A stretch of 64,000 bases of DNA from UBA4459 sp963776205 (GTDB lineage: Bacteria > Bacteroidota > Bacteroidia > Bacteroidales > F082): positions 930,001 through 994,000 of the forward strand of contig CAVZLR010000004.1 in assembly GCA_963776205.1 (NCBI GenBank), in the 5' to 3' direction. The notes beneath the pieces were generated by a model. The model was not told the DNA's origin and searched no databases. It saw only the letters and a program-made list of their open reading frames with translations. Shown here in pieces: positions 46,217 through 54,013 of the stretch. The translations under genes and the position numbers were made by a program. The stretch's first letter is position 1. Each line of letters begins with the position of its first letter.

Positions 46217-47296
46217 CTATTGTGCATTTGGTTCCCCTGGTGTTGGAGGTGTATCTGTATTAGGATCGAAGATCACCCAGTTAAAACTACCATCAGGTTG
46301 GCGACCAGCTGAATAATCCGTTTCGGGAGTAGGAACCGGCGTTCCTCCACCTGATCCAGAACCATAAGTTACAGCATCTACAAAAGTGACTCCATCCTGC
46401 GATAATCCTATATCATCACCTCCGCTGCCCAATTTAAAGCCTAAATGCACACCTTCTGCAAGGCCACAAGCATATAAAAGAAGATATCCTTTACCGGGTA
46501 CAATTGCTTCTCCTGAAATTTGATATTGCATAGGATCTGACATATCATCTGTTAAATACCATCCTCCTATATCTATCGGCGTATCCCCTGTATTGTAAAT
46601 TTCAAGCCAATCAGGATAATCATCGGGATGACCATCCGGGACAACCGTGACATCATTACTACACATAAATTCATTAATTACAACGGTTCCTGCAACTGGG
46701 GCACTTCCATCATTTGAAGCACCAGGAGTTTTTGAGGACAAAGTCGCCCATTCATTTCCTGCGTCGGTTGTTCGGCCAAAAGATTTATCTTCTTCCATAC
46801 CATTGAAATCATCTGATTGATCATTCAAGGTTTTTTCAGGATCATAAATGGCTATAGTATTGTCACCAGAGGCGCTTATACCCATATCAATAAATATTTT
46901 TCCATCGGCGATAGAGGTCGTTATGTCCATACCAGCTGCATCCTTCGCACCACAAATTAAAACGACAAATCCTTTAGGCGGGACTGTTGTAATGTTAATA
47001 TGCGTATCTGGAATTTGCTGATATTCGGAATCTTCACCAGGTTTATCGGTAATCCACATACCGGCAATATTCACAGGTTGATTTCCTTTGTTATATAACT
47101 CAACCCAATCAGCAGGGTCGCCGTTTGCACTAAGAAAATATGGATCGGTCAGATCCTTTGGACACAATTCGTTTATAACGATATCACTATAATTTTCCGG
47201 ATCAGGTTCTCCGGGAGCAGGCATTTCATCTTTTACACATCCACCTAAAAATATGGCTGCGATAATGCTTAATATGATATATTTTTTCATTTCCAT
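46217..47296 (-). CDS. lipoprotein with two lamin-tail domains
   Basis: A 359-residue lipoprotein with lipobox LGGC (Cys near 20) and two lamin-tail (LTD) domains: about 38-190 (IVINELCPKDL, DWVELYNKGNQPVNIAGMWITD) and about 200-355 (VVINEFMCSNDVTVVPDGHPDDYPDWLEIYNTGDTPIDIGGWYLTD). Each repeats the sequence INE...DWxElYN-G...I-G-W-TD. LTDs are Ig-like surface domains found with extracellular nucleases, phosphatases and CotH proteins. It lies 33 bases after the porin gene in the phosphate operon. Domain boundaries are approximate. Confidence 0.85.
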   Translation of the reverse strand: MEMKKYIILSIIAAIFLGGCVKDEMPAPGEPDPENYSDIVINELCPKDLTDPYFLSANGDPADWVELYNKGNQPVNIAGMWITDKPGEDSEYQQIPDTHINITTVPPKGFVVLICGAKDAAGMDITTSIADGKIFIDMGISASGDNTIAIYDPEKTLNDQSDDFNGMEEDKSFGRTTDAGNEWATLSSKTPGASNDGSAPVAGTVVINEFMCSNDVTVVPDGHPDDYPDWLEIYNTGDTPIDIGGWYLTDDMSDPMQYQISGEAIVPGKGYLLLYACGLAEGVHLGFKLGSGGDDIGLSQDGVTFVDAVTYGSGSGGGTPVPTPETDYSAGRQPDGSFNWVIFDPNTDTPPTPGEPNAQ

Positions 47297-47329
47297 TTTT
47301 ATTTAATTTTTATAATTTCTTTGACGGAT

Positions 47330-48991
47330 TTAGAATGCGACTAAAATTCTGGCTTGAATTGTACTAAAATCAATTCCACCTTTTCCAGCAGGCGTAATAT
47401 CAAATCCATTTTCATCTACATCATAGGTTTTGTAAGTACCTTTTGCATCAGCCCAACGATCGTGATTAACATATGCGTAATTAAGCATCAACTTCACATT
47501 GTAATTGAAAATATAGCTTAATCCTATTGTGTATGTTTCGCCTGAGCCACCCGCCATCCATGGCACGTCTTCCCCATCTTTAAATGTATTTGCATCCATG
47601 AACGAATACCTGAGTGCAAGTTCAAATGCTCCTTTTTTATTGTTTCTGAAATCAACCTGAGAAAATTCTGCGTCACCCATATTATAGTAGTAATCCGCAT
47701 TATTGATCAACCATGATCCCATTACATAAAATCCCTGTAAAATATATTTATCTTCACCCTCAGGTACTTTTGTAGAATCTCTAGTGATTGTTGTCCTGAT
47801 GTATTCACCCTGTACGCGAAAGTTCTTAACGGCATAGGCCAATTCAGTACCGAGTAGCACTTTTGTCTGGCAATGAGTAACCCAATCCGTATCAATATAT
47901 TTTTTGCGGTTTATTTCTGTTTCGGCATTTTCACCATACCTGAAACTATTTTCCGGATCACCTAATTCCTGAATTTTAGGAACACGGTATGAACTTGCAA
48001 TACCTAAATGTAAAACTTGTTTATCCTTTTTAATAGGTGCAAAAGCAAAACGACCAGTTACTGACCAACCTGCATCAGTTCCTTTTGCTTTATTCTGATC
48101 CCTTATCAGGTCATTTGCTATATTACTTGAGAAAACACCAACCTCAAAGAATACTTTATTAAAGAACATTTTATAATCAACTCCCAAGTGACGTGAAGGT
48201 GCTTGTTCTGTTGAATATGGACGCTCCATGAAAGTAATATACCTTGATGTGGTCATAGTTTCCATTGAGAATGGTTCCCTGAAATTACCAGCTTTTATCT
48301 GCCAGTTTTTTCCTATGTATCGTAGATAAGCATCTTTAATATCAACTGCATTATTTCCAAAATCAAAATCAATTTCAGCCCCCCAGTTTCCCCACAGAAT
48401 GGCCTTCATCGCAAAACGCATACGTCGAATATTTACCCCATTTCCTATTTTGTTATCATCTCCCTGATATGTATTATCCCCGAAATACATAGCGCCATCA
48501 AAATAAACACGATTATCAAACCAATACCTGAATCTGTTATCGGTAGATGATAGCATGAGTATACCATCACGAGATTCAGTATTCAGACTGACACGTACAC
48601 CAACTTCCTGCCCATAATCATTCACACTTTTCTCGGCTGGACTTAAAAACACATCAATATCTTGTGCCTTATTTACAGTTACCTCCTGTGTTGCATAAGT
48701 TTCTTTACTGAATACTAGAACTACAGGGAATGATGAGACTTCCATACGGAAAAATCCATTTCCATCTGTTAAGACAATCGATGCGTCATCACCCTGAATT
48801 TGAGCTGCAACATCTCTCATCGGAGTTTGTAAACCTGCAGGGAACACCCTGCCTGTTATAACATTCTCATCTTGTGAATAAACATCAACACTTAAAAGAC
48901 AGATGAGCAGCAGTCCTAAAAGTGACAGTTTTGCTAAATTCAATTTTTTCATATTAATAAATTTTTTGGTTAATGAAATTTTATTATTCAT
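47330..48991 (-). CDS. phosphate-selective porin (OprO/P-like) with N-terminal carboxypeptidase-like domain
   Basis: A 553-residue outer membrane protein; the first ATG at 48991 gives a long N-terminus, and the ATG of MKKLNLAKLSLLGLL (13 codons later) is a better start for the signal peptide. Then a carboxypeptidase-like regulatory domain (about 43-113; VITGRVFPAGLQTPMRDV, GNGFFRMEV) and an OprO/P-type barrel (about 120-553) with IRRMRFAMKAILWGNWGAEIDFDFG, LRYIGKNWQIKAGNFREPFSME, FMERPYSTEQAPSRHLGVDY and STIQARILVAF at the end. It heads the nine-gene operon and is preceded by a 7-4-7 repeat like those before the two LTD genes. It should admit phosphate or polyphosphate. Confidence 0.87.
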   Translation of the reverse strand: MNNKISLTKKFINMKKLNLAKLSLLGLLLICLLSVDVYSQDENVITGRVFPAGLQTPMRDVAAQIQGDDASIVLTDGNGFFRMEVSSFPVVLVFSKETYATQEVTVNKAQDIDVFLSPAEKSVNDYGQEVGVRVSLNTESRDGILMLSSTDNRFRYWFDNRVYFDGAMYFGDNTYQGDDNKIGNGVNIRRMRFAMKAILWGNWGAEIDFDFGNNAVDIKDAYLRYIGKNWQIKAGNFREPFSMETMTTSRYITFMERPYSTEQAPSRHLGVDYKMFFNKVFFEVGVFSSNIANDLIRDQNKAKGTDAGWSVTGRFAFAPIKKDKQVLHLGIASSYRVPKIQELGDPENSFRYGENAETEINRKKYIDTDWVTHCQTKVLLGTELAYAVKNFRVQGEYIRTTITRDSTKVPEGEDKYILQGFYVMGSWLINNADYYYNMGDAEFSQVDFRNNKKGAFELALRYSFMDANTFKDGEDVPWMAGGSGETYTIGLSYIFNYNVKLMLNYAYVNHDRWADAKGTYKTYDVDENGFDITPAGKGGIDFSTIQARILVAF

Positions 48992-48999
48992 TTTAGCAG

Positions 49000-49057
49000 C
49001 TAAATAACATCAATTAGCTTCTTAATAAAAAAATAATGCCTCTACATTAACCCTACA
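49000..49057 (-). promoter_or_regulatory. candidate 7-4-7 operator upstream of the porin operon
   Basis: On the minus strand TGTAGGG-TTAA-TGTAGAG lies at 49057-49040, a direct repeat with 11-base period, the architecture of PhoB boxes. A weak -7-like TTATTTAG at 49007-49000 starts 32 bases further on. The sites at 51819 and 53891 have the same half-site pattern and the same 32-base spacing to their -7 boxes. Confidence 0.45.
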
Positions 49058-49126
49058 TATGACTTAACGGAGCACTTATTTTACACTAATCTTTTGACAT
49101 TGTGTTATTTACGGAATTAAGAATCG

Positions 49127-49811
49127 CTAAAAATCACGAATAAAGTCGTTAAGGTTGACTTTTGGATTTACTTTTAACTTCTTGCGTAAACGGTAACGGT
49201 TCATCTCAACACTTTTTGGAGATATATTTAAAATCGAAGCTATCTCTTTTGAAGATAGATTCAGTCGCAATAATGACGCAAGTCTTTTTTCATTATCTGT
49301 AATTGAGGGAAATGATTCACCCAATTTATGGATGAAATTGCTGTTCTGTTCGTTAATATGCATTTGAAATTTCTCCCTGTCGCGATCAATAGAGAGGTCC
49401 TGAGTAATCATTAAGAGATAGTTTATTTAAGCCCAGCCTAATCTCCTGATCCATTGTGTTGATCTTAATTTTTATGATCTCCTCTTTTAATTCATTCAAG
49501 AATTCATTCTTATGAATAATACTCATGGCCATCGTAACCATTTCACTTTGCCTGAATTTTAACTCCTTCCCTAAATCATCTTGTAAATGAATTTTATTTT
49601 CAATACTCTTTTCAAGATTCTCAAGTTTTAACAAATAATTTTCTTCCAGGGCCTTTAACTGGTAGTTGAGAAATTTAATCTTTTTTCTTCTTTTAAGATA
49701 TAAATAAATGAATATCAGTAATGTAATAAACAGTATCGACACAATTACCCACAATAAAGCGAGATGAGATTTATGTTTTACTAGGATCACCAGCTTCTGA
49801 TAAATCTTCAT
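49127..49811 (-). CDS. membrane-anchored LuxR-type regulator (apparent frameshift)
   Basis: The first frame (49811 to 49399) has a TM helix (about 17-38), a coiled coil (about 42-85) and the start of a cytosolic helical part (RQSEMVTMAMSIIHKNEFL). Removing one base of a pair at 49399-49400 continues it as NDYSDLSIDRDREKF, ending with a LuxR/GerE helix-turn-helix (TDNEKRLASLLRLNLSSKEIASILNISPKSVEMNRYRLRKKL) at 49127. The restored protein has about 227 residues. It is the C-terminal part of the TPR/Y-Y-Y-type regulator family of Bacteroidota, without the usual N-terminal repeats. Its start overlaps the end of the Pit gene by 41 bases. It probably regulates the phosphate genes around it. Confidence 0.75.
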
Positions 49812-50973
49812 TACTAATTACTTTTTCAATTTTTAAAGTATCTGATGCTGCAATTTCATCCTGCTGAACATTACTTGCATCTGCGGACTGCTCATTTTCA
49901 AATGTTACTCCAACTGTATGTATGATGCGGTCACCACCCACGTCCTGTTTAAAGACATTATTAACAAAGAAAAGAAGGAAAAATGCTATAAAACCCGCCG
50001 CAATTGGAGTTGCCACCCATCCAAGGCTAATACTGCCTAAAATCTTGTATTTAATTTGCTTACCCCCTTTATATAATCCGATTCCGATAATTGATCCTAT
50101 GACTACTTGAGAACTCGATACTGGTACAAGCGGAATCGCCGGCAATCCAATCGACTGAAATGCATCAGACAAGCCTTGGGAAGAAAATATAAAAAGCACC
50201 AATGCTTGCGAAAGCACTACCACCATAGCTGCTTCTGGCGTTAAGGGCATGAGTGTATTCCCAACGGTTTCCATCACATGTTTTGAGTAAGTAATAATAC
50301 CAATTGCTATGGCGACACCTCCAATTAGAAACAATTGTTGTGTACTATCAATTTGAATGAAACCCAAATCGATAGCAGGTAAATTTATAGCACTTGTGAA
50401 AACCCCCATTACATTGGCGATATTATTAGCACCCAGGCTATATGCACCGAAAGCACCTACTATCAAAAGGCTATAGCGTATGAATGAATCACGATAAAGT
50501 AAATGTATACTTGTTTTTTTCGTAAACCTATTTACGAGCATAAAAAGTAAAATAGCAAACAGGCCTCCCAAAATAGGTCCTGACACCCAGGTACTTACAA
50601 TTTTTGTTAGGGTATTTAAATCGGTGGGGTTGTTTGTGTAAAAGTTCCAGCCTATGATGGCTCCCACAATAGCTTGTGAGGTTGAGACAGGCAAACTCAA
50701 ACGAGTCATCCAGTAAACAGTGAGTGCTGCTGACAATGCAACTGTAAATGCCGCAGCCAAAGTTGATACACTTCCCAGCTTTCCCAATGTATGGTTAGCA
50801 CCGGCACCTTGTATCACTGCTCCCAATATCACAAAAATACTTGCAACAATTGCAGCAGTTTTAAACCGGATCATGCGGGTTCCAACAGCTGTTCCGAAAA
50901 TATTGGCAGCATCATTCGCACCCAGTGACCAACCTAGAAATAATCCGCTTGAAAGATAAAATAGAATGATCAT
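49771..50973 (-). CDS. pit: inorganic phosphate transporter, Pit family
   Basis: A 400-residue membrane protein of the Pit family with the duplicated signature GANDAANIFGTAVG (near 18) and GANNIANVMGVF (near 185), about 10 TM helices and a hydrophilic C-terminal tail rich in Asp and Ser (about 348-400). It imports metal-phosphate with protons. It starts 4 bases inside the end of the DUF47 gene (50970-50973), so it is translationally coupled to it, the classic Pit/DUF47 pair. Confidence 0.93.
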   Translation of the reverse strand: MIILFYLSSGLFLGWSLGANDAANIFGTAVGTRMIRFKTAAIVASIFVILGAVIQGAGANHTLGKLGSVSTLAAAFTVALSAALTVYWMTRLSLPVSTSQAIVGAIIGWNFYTNNPTDLNTLTKIVSTWVSGPILGGLFAILLFMLVNRFTKKTSIHLLYRDSFIRYSLLIVGAFGAYSLGANNIANVMGVFTSAINLPAIDLGFIQIDSTQQLFLIGGVAIAIGIITYSKHVMETVGNTLMPLTPEAAMVVVLSQALVLFIFSSQGLSDAFQSIGLPAIPLVPVSSSQVVIGSIIGIGLYKGGKQIKYKILGSISLGWVATPIAAGFIAFFLLFFVNNVFKQDVGGDRIIHTVGVTFENEQSADASNVQQDEIAASDTLKIEKVISNEDLSEAGDPSKT

Positions 50974-51620
50974 ATACTCATTTTCAAAGCCAGTATTGAT
51001 AACATATCTGCTAAACCTTCGGCTTTATCAGAAACAGTTTCAATATGTAGTGCAAAATATCTGAGGTGAATTTTTTGACTCAGTTGTAAATCTTTCATGT
51101 CATGAAATAATTTCCGTTTGATGTTTCTGGAAATCTTATCAGCTTCTTTCTCATAAAAATACACTTTAGATAACATTTGCTGCACTTTTAAAGGTTCCCT
51201 GAAAAAAGTCCGACAGGCGGGGAAAACTGCCATGGCGGCTTCGGCTGAAGTTTCTGTCAACCGGATATACTCTTTTTTTAGTTCTTTGGGTATAAATGGC
51301 AACTCATCATCAAATTGATACAGGTTATCTTTGGAAATATCAATAATCTCATCAATTTTATCCAGCATACTTTCAATATCACTTACCTTTTGGGGTAATA
51401 TCGAATGACGGTAAAACTCATCATCTATTTTTCGTTGCAATTTATCTGCTGATGCTTCAAGTCGGTCAATTCGTTCAATTTTATCAGAAAAACTTGCTTT
51501 TTCATTTTTAATATAGTTAATAACGCCCTCTTTAAATACAAGAACGCCCTGTTCAACCGTGTCGATAAAATTATCAATATCAAATACTAGTTGTTTTACA
51601 TTTTTAAATAGTAATGACAT
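50970..51620 (-). CDS. DUF47 / PhoU-like accessory protein of Pit
   Basis: A 216-residue all-helical protein of the DUF47 (TIGR00153) family, a PhoU relative that is nearly always next to pit genes. Family landmarks: IERIDRLEASADKLQRKIDDEFYRHSILPQKVSDIESMLDKIDEIID and the C-terminal SDKAEGLADMLSILALKMSI. It probably regulates or stabilises the transporter. It is divergent from the secreted LTD protein gene at 51944, with 323 bases between. A -7-type TATCTTTG (minus strand, 51651-51644) lies 24 bases upstream of it. Confidence 0.9.
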   Translation of the reverse strand: MSLLFKNVKQLVFDIDNFIDTVEQGVLVFKEGVINYIKNEKASFSDKIERIDRLEASADKLQRKIDDEFYRHSILPQKVSDIESMLDKIDEIIDISKDNLYQFDDELPFIPKELKKEYIRLTETSAEAAMAVFPACRTFFREPLKVQQMLSKVYFYEKEADKISRNIKRKLFHDMKDLQLSQKIHLRYFALHIETVSDKAEGLADMLSILALKMSI

Positions 51621-51943
51621 AAAATGAATAAATTAATTTTAAACAAAGATAGTACAAACCTCAATCAGGCATAAGTATACAGTATCTATGTATAGTCGCT
51701 GGCTTTATATGTAAAGGTATGGGAGTTGTATTACTTATTGAATTTCTGATAATTACAATCCAGCTTGTAGGGTAGATTTAAATGATCTTGAATAGATTAT
51801 CTTCATTACATCTCAAATTGTATAGGATGAATAGGGTCATATTGCTAAGAAAAAACAACAGAGCTTCTTACCTTTGTTAATTAAAAATATATTTATAATT
51901 GTATCTTTATATCAAAAATTAATTAACCCTTAAAAAATATCAT
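51621..51943. other. 323-base divergent intergenic region
   Basis: It separates DUF47-pit (minus) and the first LTD gene (plus). It holds the minus -7 box at 51644-51651, the 7-4-7 repeat at 51819-51836, and the plus -7 box TACCTTTG at 51869-51876. A stretch at 51671-51697 (TATAC, TGTATAG) contains half-site-like sequence that may belong to the minus promoter. I see no gene. Confidence 0.5.
51819..51876 (+). promoter_or_regulatory. 7-4-7 operator and -7 box of the first LTD gene
   Basis: TGTATAG-GATG-AATAGGG at 51819-51836, then 32 bases, then TACCTTTG (51869-51876), a match to the Bacteroidota -7 consensus TAnnTTTG. The operator would sit about 45-65 bases before the transcription start, where an activator binds. 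The same arrangement precedes the second LTD gene. Confidence 0.5.
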
Positions 51944-53668
51944 ATGAAGAGAATTTACTTTTATTTCAATTTTGTAATTGCTTTAGTAATTACGATAACA
52001 GTATTAACAAGTACATCACATGCTCAGCTATACATCAATGAGTTTATGGCAAGTAATGACGTATCTTTCCCCGGACCTCAGGGCGATTATCCTGACTGGA
52101 TTGAAATTTACAATGCAGGTAGCGAAGCCGTAATGCTAGGTGGATATTATATGTCGGATGTACTAGACGATCCGGAAGCCATGTTTCAGATTCCAAGCAC
52201 CTATCCTGATTCTGTAACTGTTGCAGCAGGTGGCTATATCTTGTTTTACGCCAACAAGGAAGAAGCTACCAGTGTAATGAATCTTAATTTCAAATTAAGT
52301 GGTGATGGTGAAAGTATTGGACTTTGGAATCCTTCTGAAGAACTTGTTGACAGCTATACTTATGAAGCTCAAACAACTGATGTGTCTTTTGGACATTACC
52401 CCGATGGAACCGGAGAATGGGCATTTATGTCAAATATAACTCCTGGTGCAATGAATGAGAATCCTGCTCCAGCTGAAGTCATTCTGTACATCAACGAATT
52501 CATGGCCAGTAATGATTTTTCAGTACCAGGTCCACAAGGAGACAACCCCGACTGGATTGAGATTTACAACGCAGGTATGGAGTCAGTTATGCTTGGTGGA
52601 TACTATTTATCTGATAAACTGGATGAACCTGAATCCATGTACCAGATTCCTTCAACCTATCCTGATTCAGTAACGGTTGAAGCAGGTGGTTTCATCGTCT
52701 TTTATGCCAATGATGATACTGCGTGGAGCGTACTGAATACAAATTTTAAATTAAGCGGCGGTGGCGAACATGTAGGATTATGGAATCCTGAACAGATGTT
52801 TGTAGACAGTATCACTTACGGAGAACAAATAGCAGATACTTCTTATGGACGTTACCAGGACGGAACTGATAATTGGTATATGATGGCTGATTATACGCCT
52901 GGTGCCAGCAACACCAATCCAAATGTTGGCCCGGCTGATGTAGAACTTTACATTAATGAATTTATGGCCAGCAACGATTTTTCTGTTCCAGGACCACAAG
53001 GTGATCATCCTGACTGGATTGAAATTTTCAACGCGGGTGAAGAACCTGTTATGTTAGGAGGTTATTATCTGTCAGATAAATTAGATACACCGGAAGACAT
53101 GTACCAAATTCCTTCAACCTACCCAGACTCTGTAACGGTTGGAGCAGGCGATTTTATTGTATTCTACGCAAATGATGATACAGCTTGGAGCGTACTCAAT
53201 ACGAACTTCAAATTAAGTGGGGGAGGCGAACATGTTGGCCTATGGAGTCCCGAACAAGTATTTCTGGACAGCATTACTTACGGTCCACAAATTGCTGATA
53301 CTTCATATGGCAGGTTTGCTGATGGTAGTGACAATTGGTTTATGATGCCTGACTATACGCCAGGTGAAGCCAATCGTTACGTAAATGCAATTGATGAGAT
53401 GGAAATGAATGCTTCATTGAAGCAGAATTATCCAAATCCATTTAGTTCATTAACAAATATTGAATTCACGCTTAACGAACCTGATCATGTAACAATCACA
53501 GTTTATACAGTAAGTGGTGGTATTGTTTCTGTTCTTACAAATCAGCAATTCAATTCTGGCAACCATCGTATTCAATGGAGTGCTTCTGAATTACCTTCAG
53601 GATATTATTTCTATAGTATTCAGACTTCGAAAGGAACTGTCGTTAAAAAAGCTTCTGTTCTTAAATAG
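51944..53668 (+). CDS. T9SS-secreted protein with three lamin-tail repeats
   Basis: A 574-residue exported protein. Signal peptide 1-27 (ending SHA). Three lamin-tail domains at about 29-171, 181-323 and 335-477, period about 154, each beginning LYINEFMASND and containing PGPQGD-PDWIEI(Y/F)NAG, YQIPSTYPDSVTV and FKLSG. The last 80 residues (494-574) are a type A T9SS sorting domain (NYPNPFSSLTNIEF, ITVYTVSG, GYYFYSIQTSKG). It is exported to the cell surface or medium. No catalytic domain is visible. The gene is single, with its own terminator. Confidence 0.9.
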   Translation: MKRIYFYFNFVIALVITITVLTSTSHAQLYINEFMASNDVSFPGPQGDYPDWIEIYNAGSEAVMLGGYYMSDVLDDPEAMFQIPSTYPDSVTVAAGGYILFYANKEEATSVMNLNFKLSGDGESIGLWNPSEELVDSYTYEAQTTDVSFGHYPDGTGEWAFMSNITPGAMNENPAPAEVILYINEFMASNDFSVPGPQGDNPDWIEIYNAGMESVMLGGYYLSDKLDEPESMYQIPSTYPDSVTVEAGGFIVFYANDDTAWSVLNTNFKLSGGGEHVGLWNPEQMFVDSITYGEQIADTSYGRYQDGTDNWYMMADYTPGASNTNPNVGPADVELYINEFMASNDFSVPGPQGDHPDWIEIFNAGEEPVMLGGYYLSDKLDTPEDMYQIPSTYPDSVTVGAGDFIVFYANDDTAWSVLNTNFKLSGGGEHVGLWSPEQVFLDSITYGPQIADTSYGRFADGSDNWFMMPDYTPGEANRYVNAIDEMEMNASLKQNYPNPFSSLTNIEFTLNEPDHVTITVYTVSGGIVSVLTNQQFNSGNHRIQWSASELPSGYYFYSIQTSKGTVVKKASVLK

Positions 53669-53714
53669 CATATCCCTCTTAATTATCGGATAGTATGAAT
53701 AAATCCGAGATATT

Positions 53715-53748
53715 AAAAGCCAGTGAGTTGATATTCACTGGCTTTTTA
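53715..53748 (+). terminator. rho-independent terminator of the first LTD gene
   Basis: A perfect 12-base stem (AAAAGCCAGTGA / TCACTGGCTTTT) around an 8-base loop, followed by a short T run, 46 bases after the stop codon. Confidence 0.92.
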
Positions 53749-53890
53749 ATGCTTCTATTTTTCTTAAGAAGATAAATTCATTATCAAGGTAAGTTAACAC
53801 CCTTATTAATTATTATTCAGGATTTTACATTATAGTTTGTAGTGGTTATCCGATGGGGATTGATATTGTGAAAATCATTCTTGTAATACA

Positions 53891-53948
53891 TGTATAGTAT
53901 GAATAGAGGTCTTTCTCTTTACTTTGCACTGATATGAATGTAGCTTTG
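53891..53948 (+). promoter_or_regulatory. 7-4-7 operator and -7 box of the second LTD gene
   Basis: TGTATAG-TATG-AATAGAG at 53891-53908, then exactly 32 bases, then TAGCTTTG at 53941-53948. Sequence and spacing match the site before the first LTD gene, while the surrounding bases differ, so the elements are under selection or were copied together. Confidence 0.5.
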
Positions 53949-54013
53949 TTACGATTAAATTTATTTATTATTTCAATTTATGAATTCAATTAATTAATCC
54001 AAAAATAAACCAC

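Larger units (their letters stand above)
53669..54013. other. 345-base intergenic region
   Basis: It holds the terminator of the first LTD gene (53715-53748), a 7-4-7 repeat (53891-53908) and the -7 box TAGCTTTG (53941-53948) of the second. No gene is visible. Confidence 0.6.

Noticed and set aside
51944..53668. LTD repeats as a tandem DNA satellite or mobile element
   Set aside because: They are in-frame protein domains of about 154 residues with clear structure (signal peptide, repeats, T9SS domain), not a non-coding repeat.
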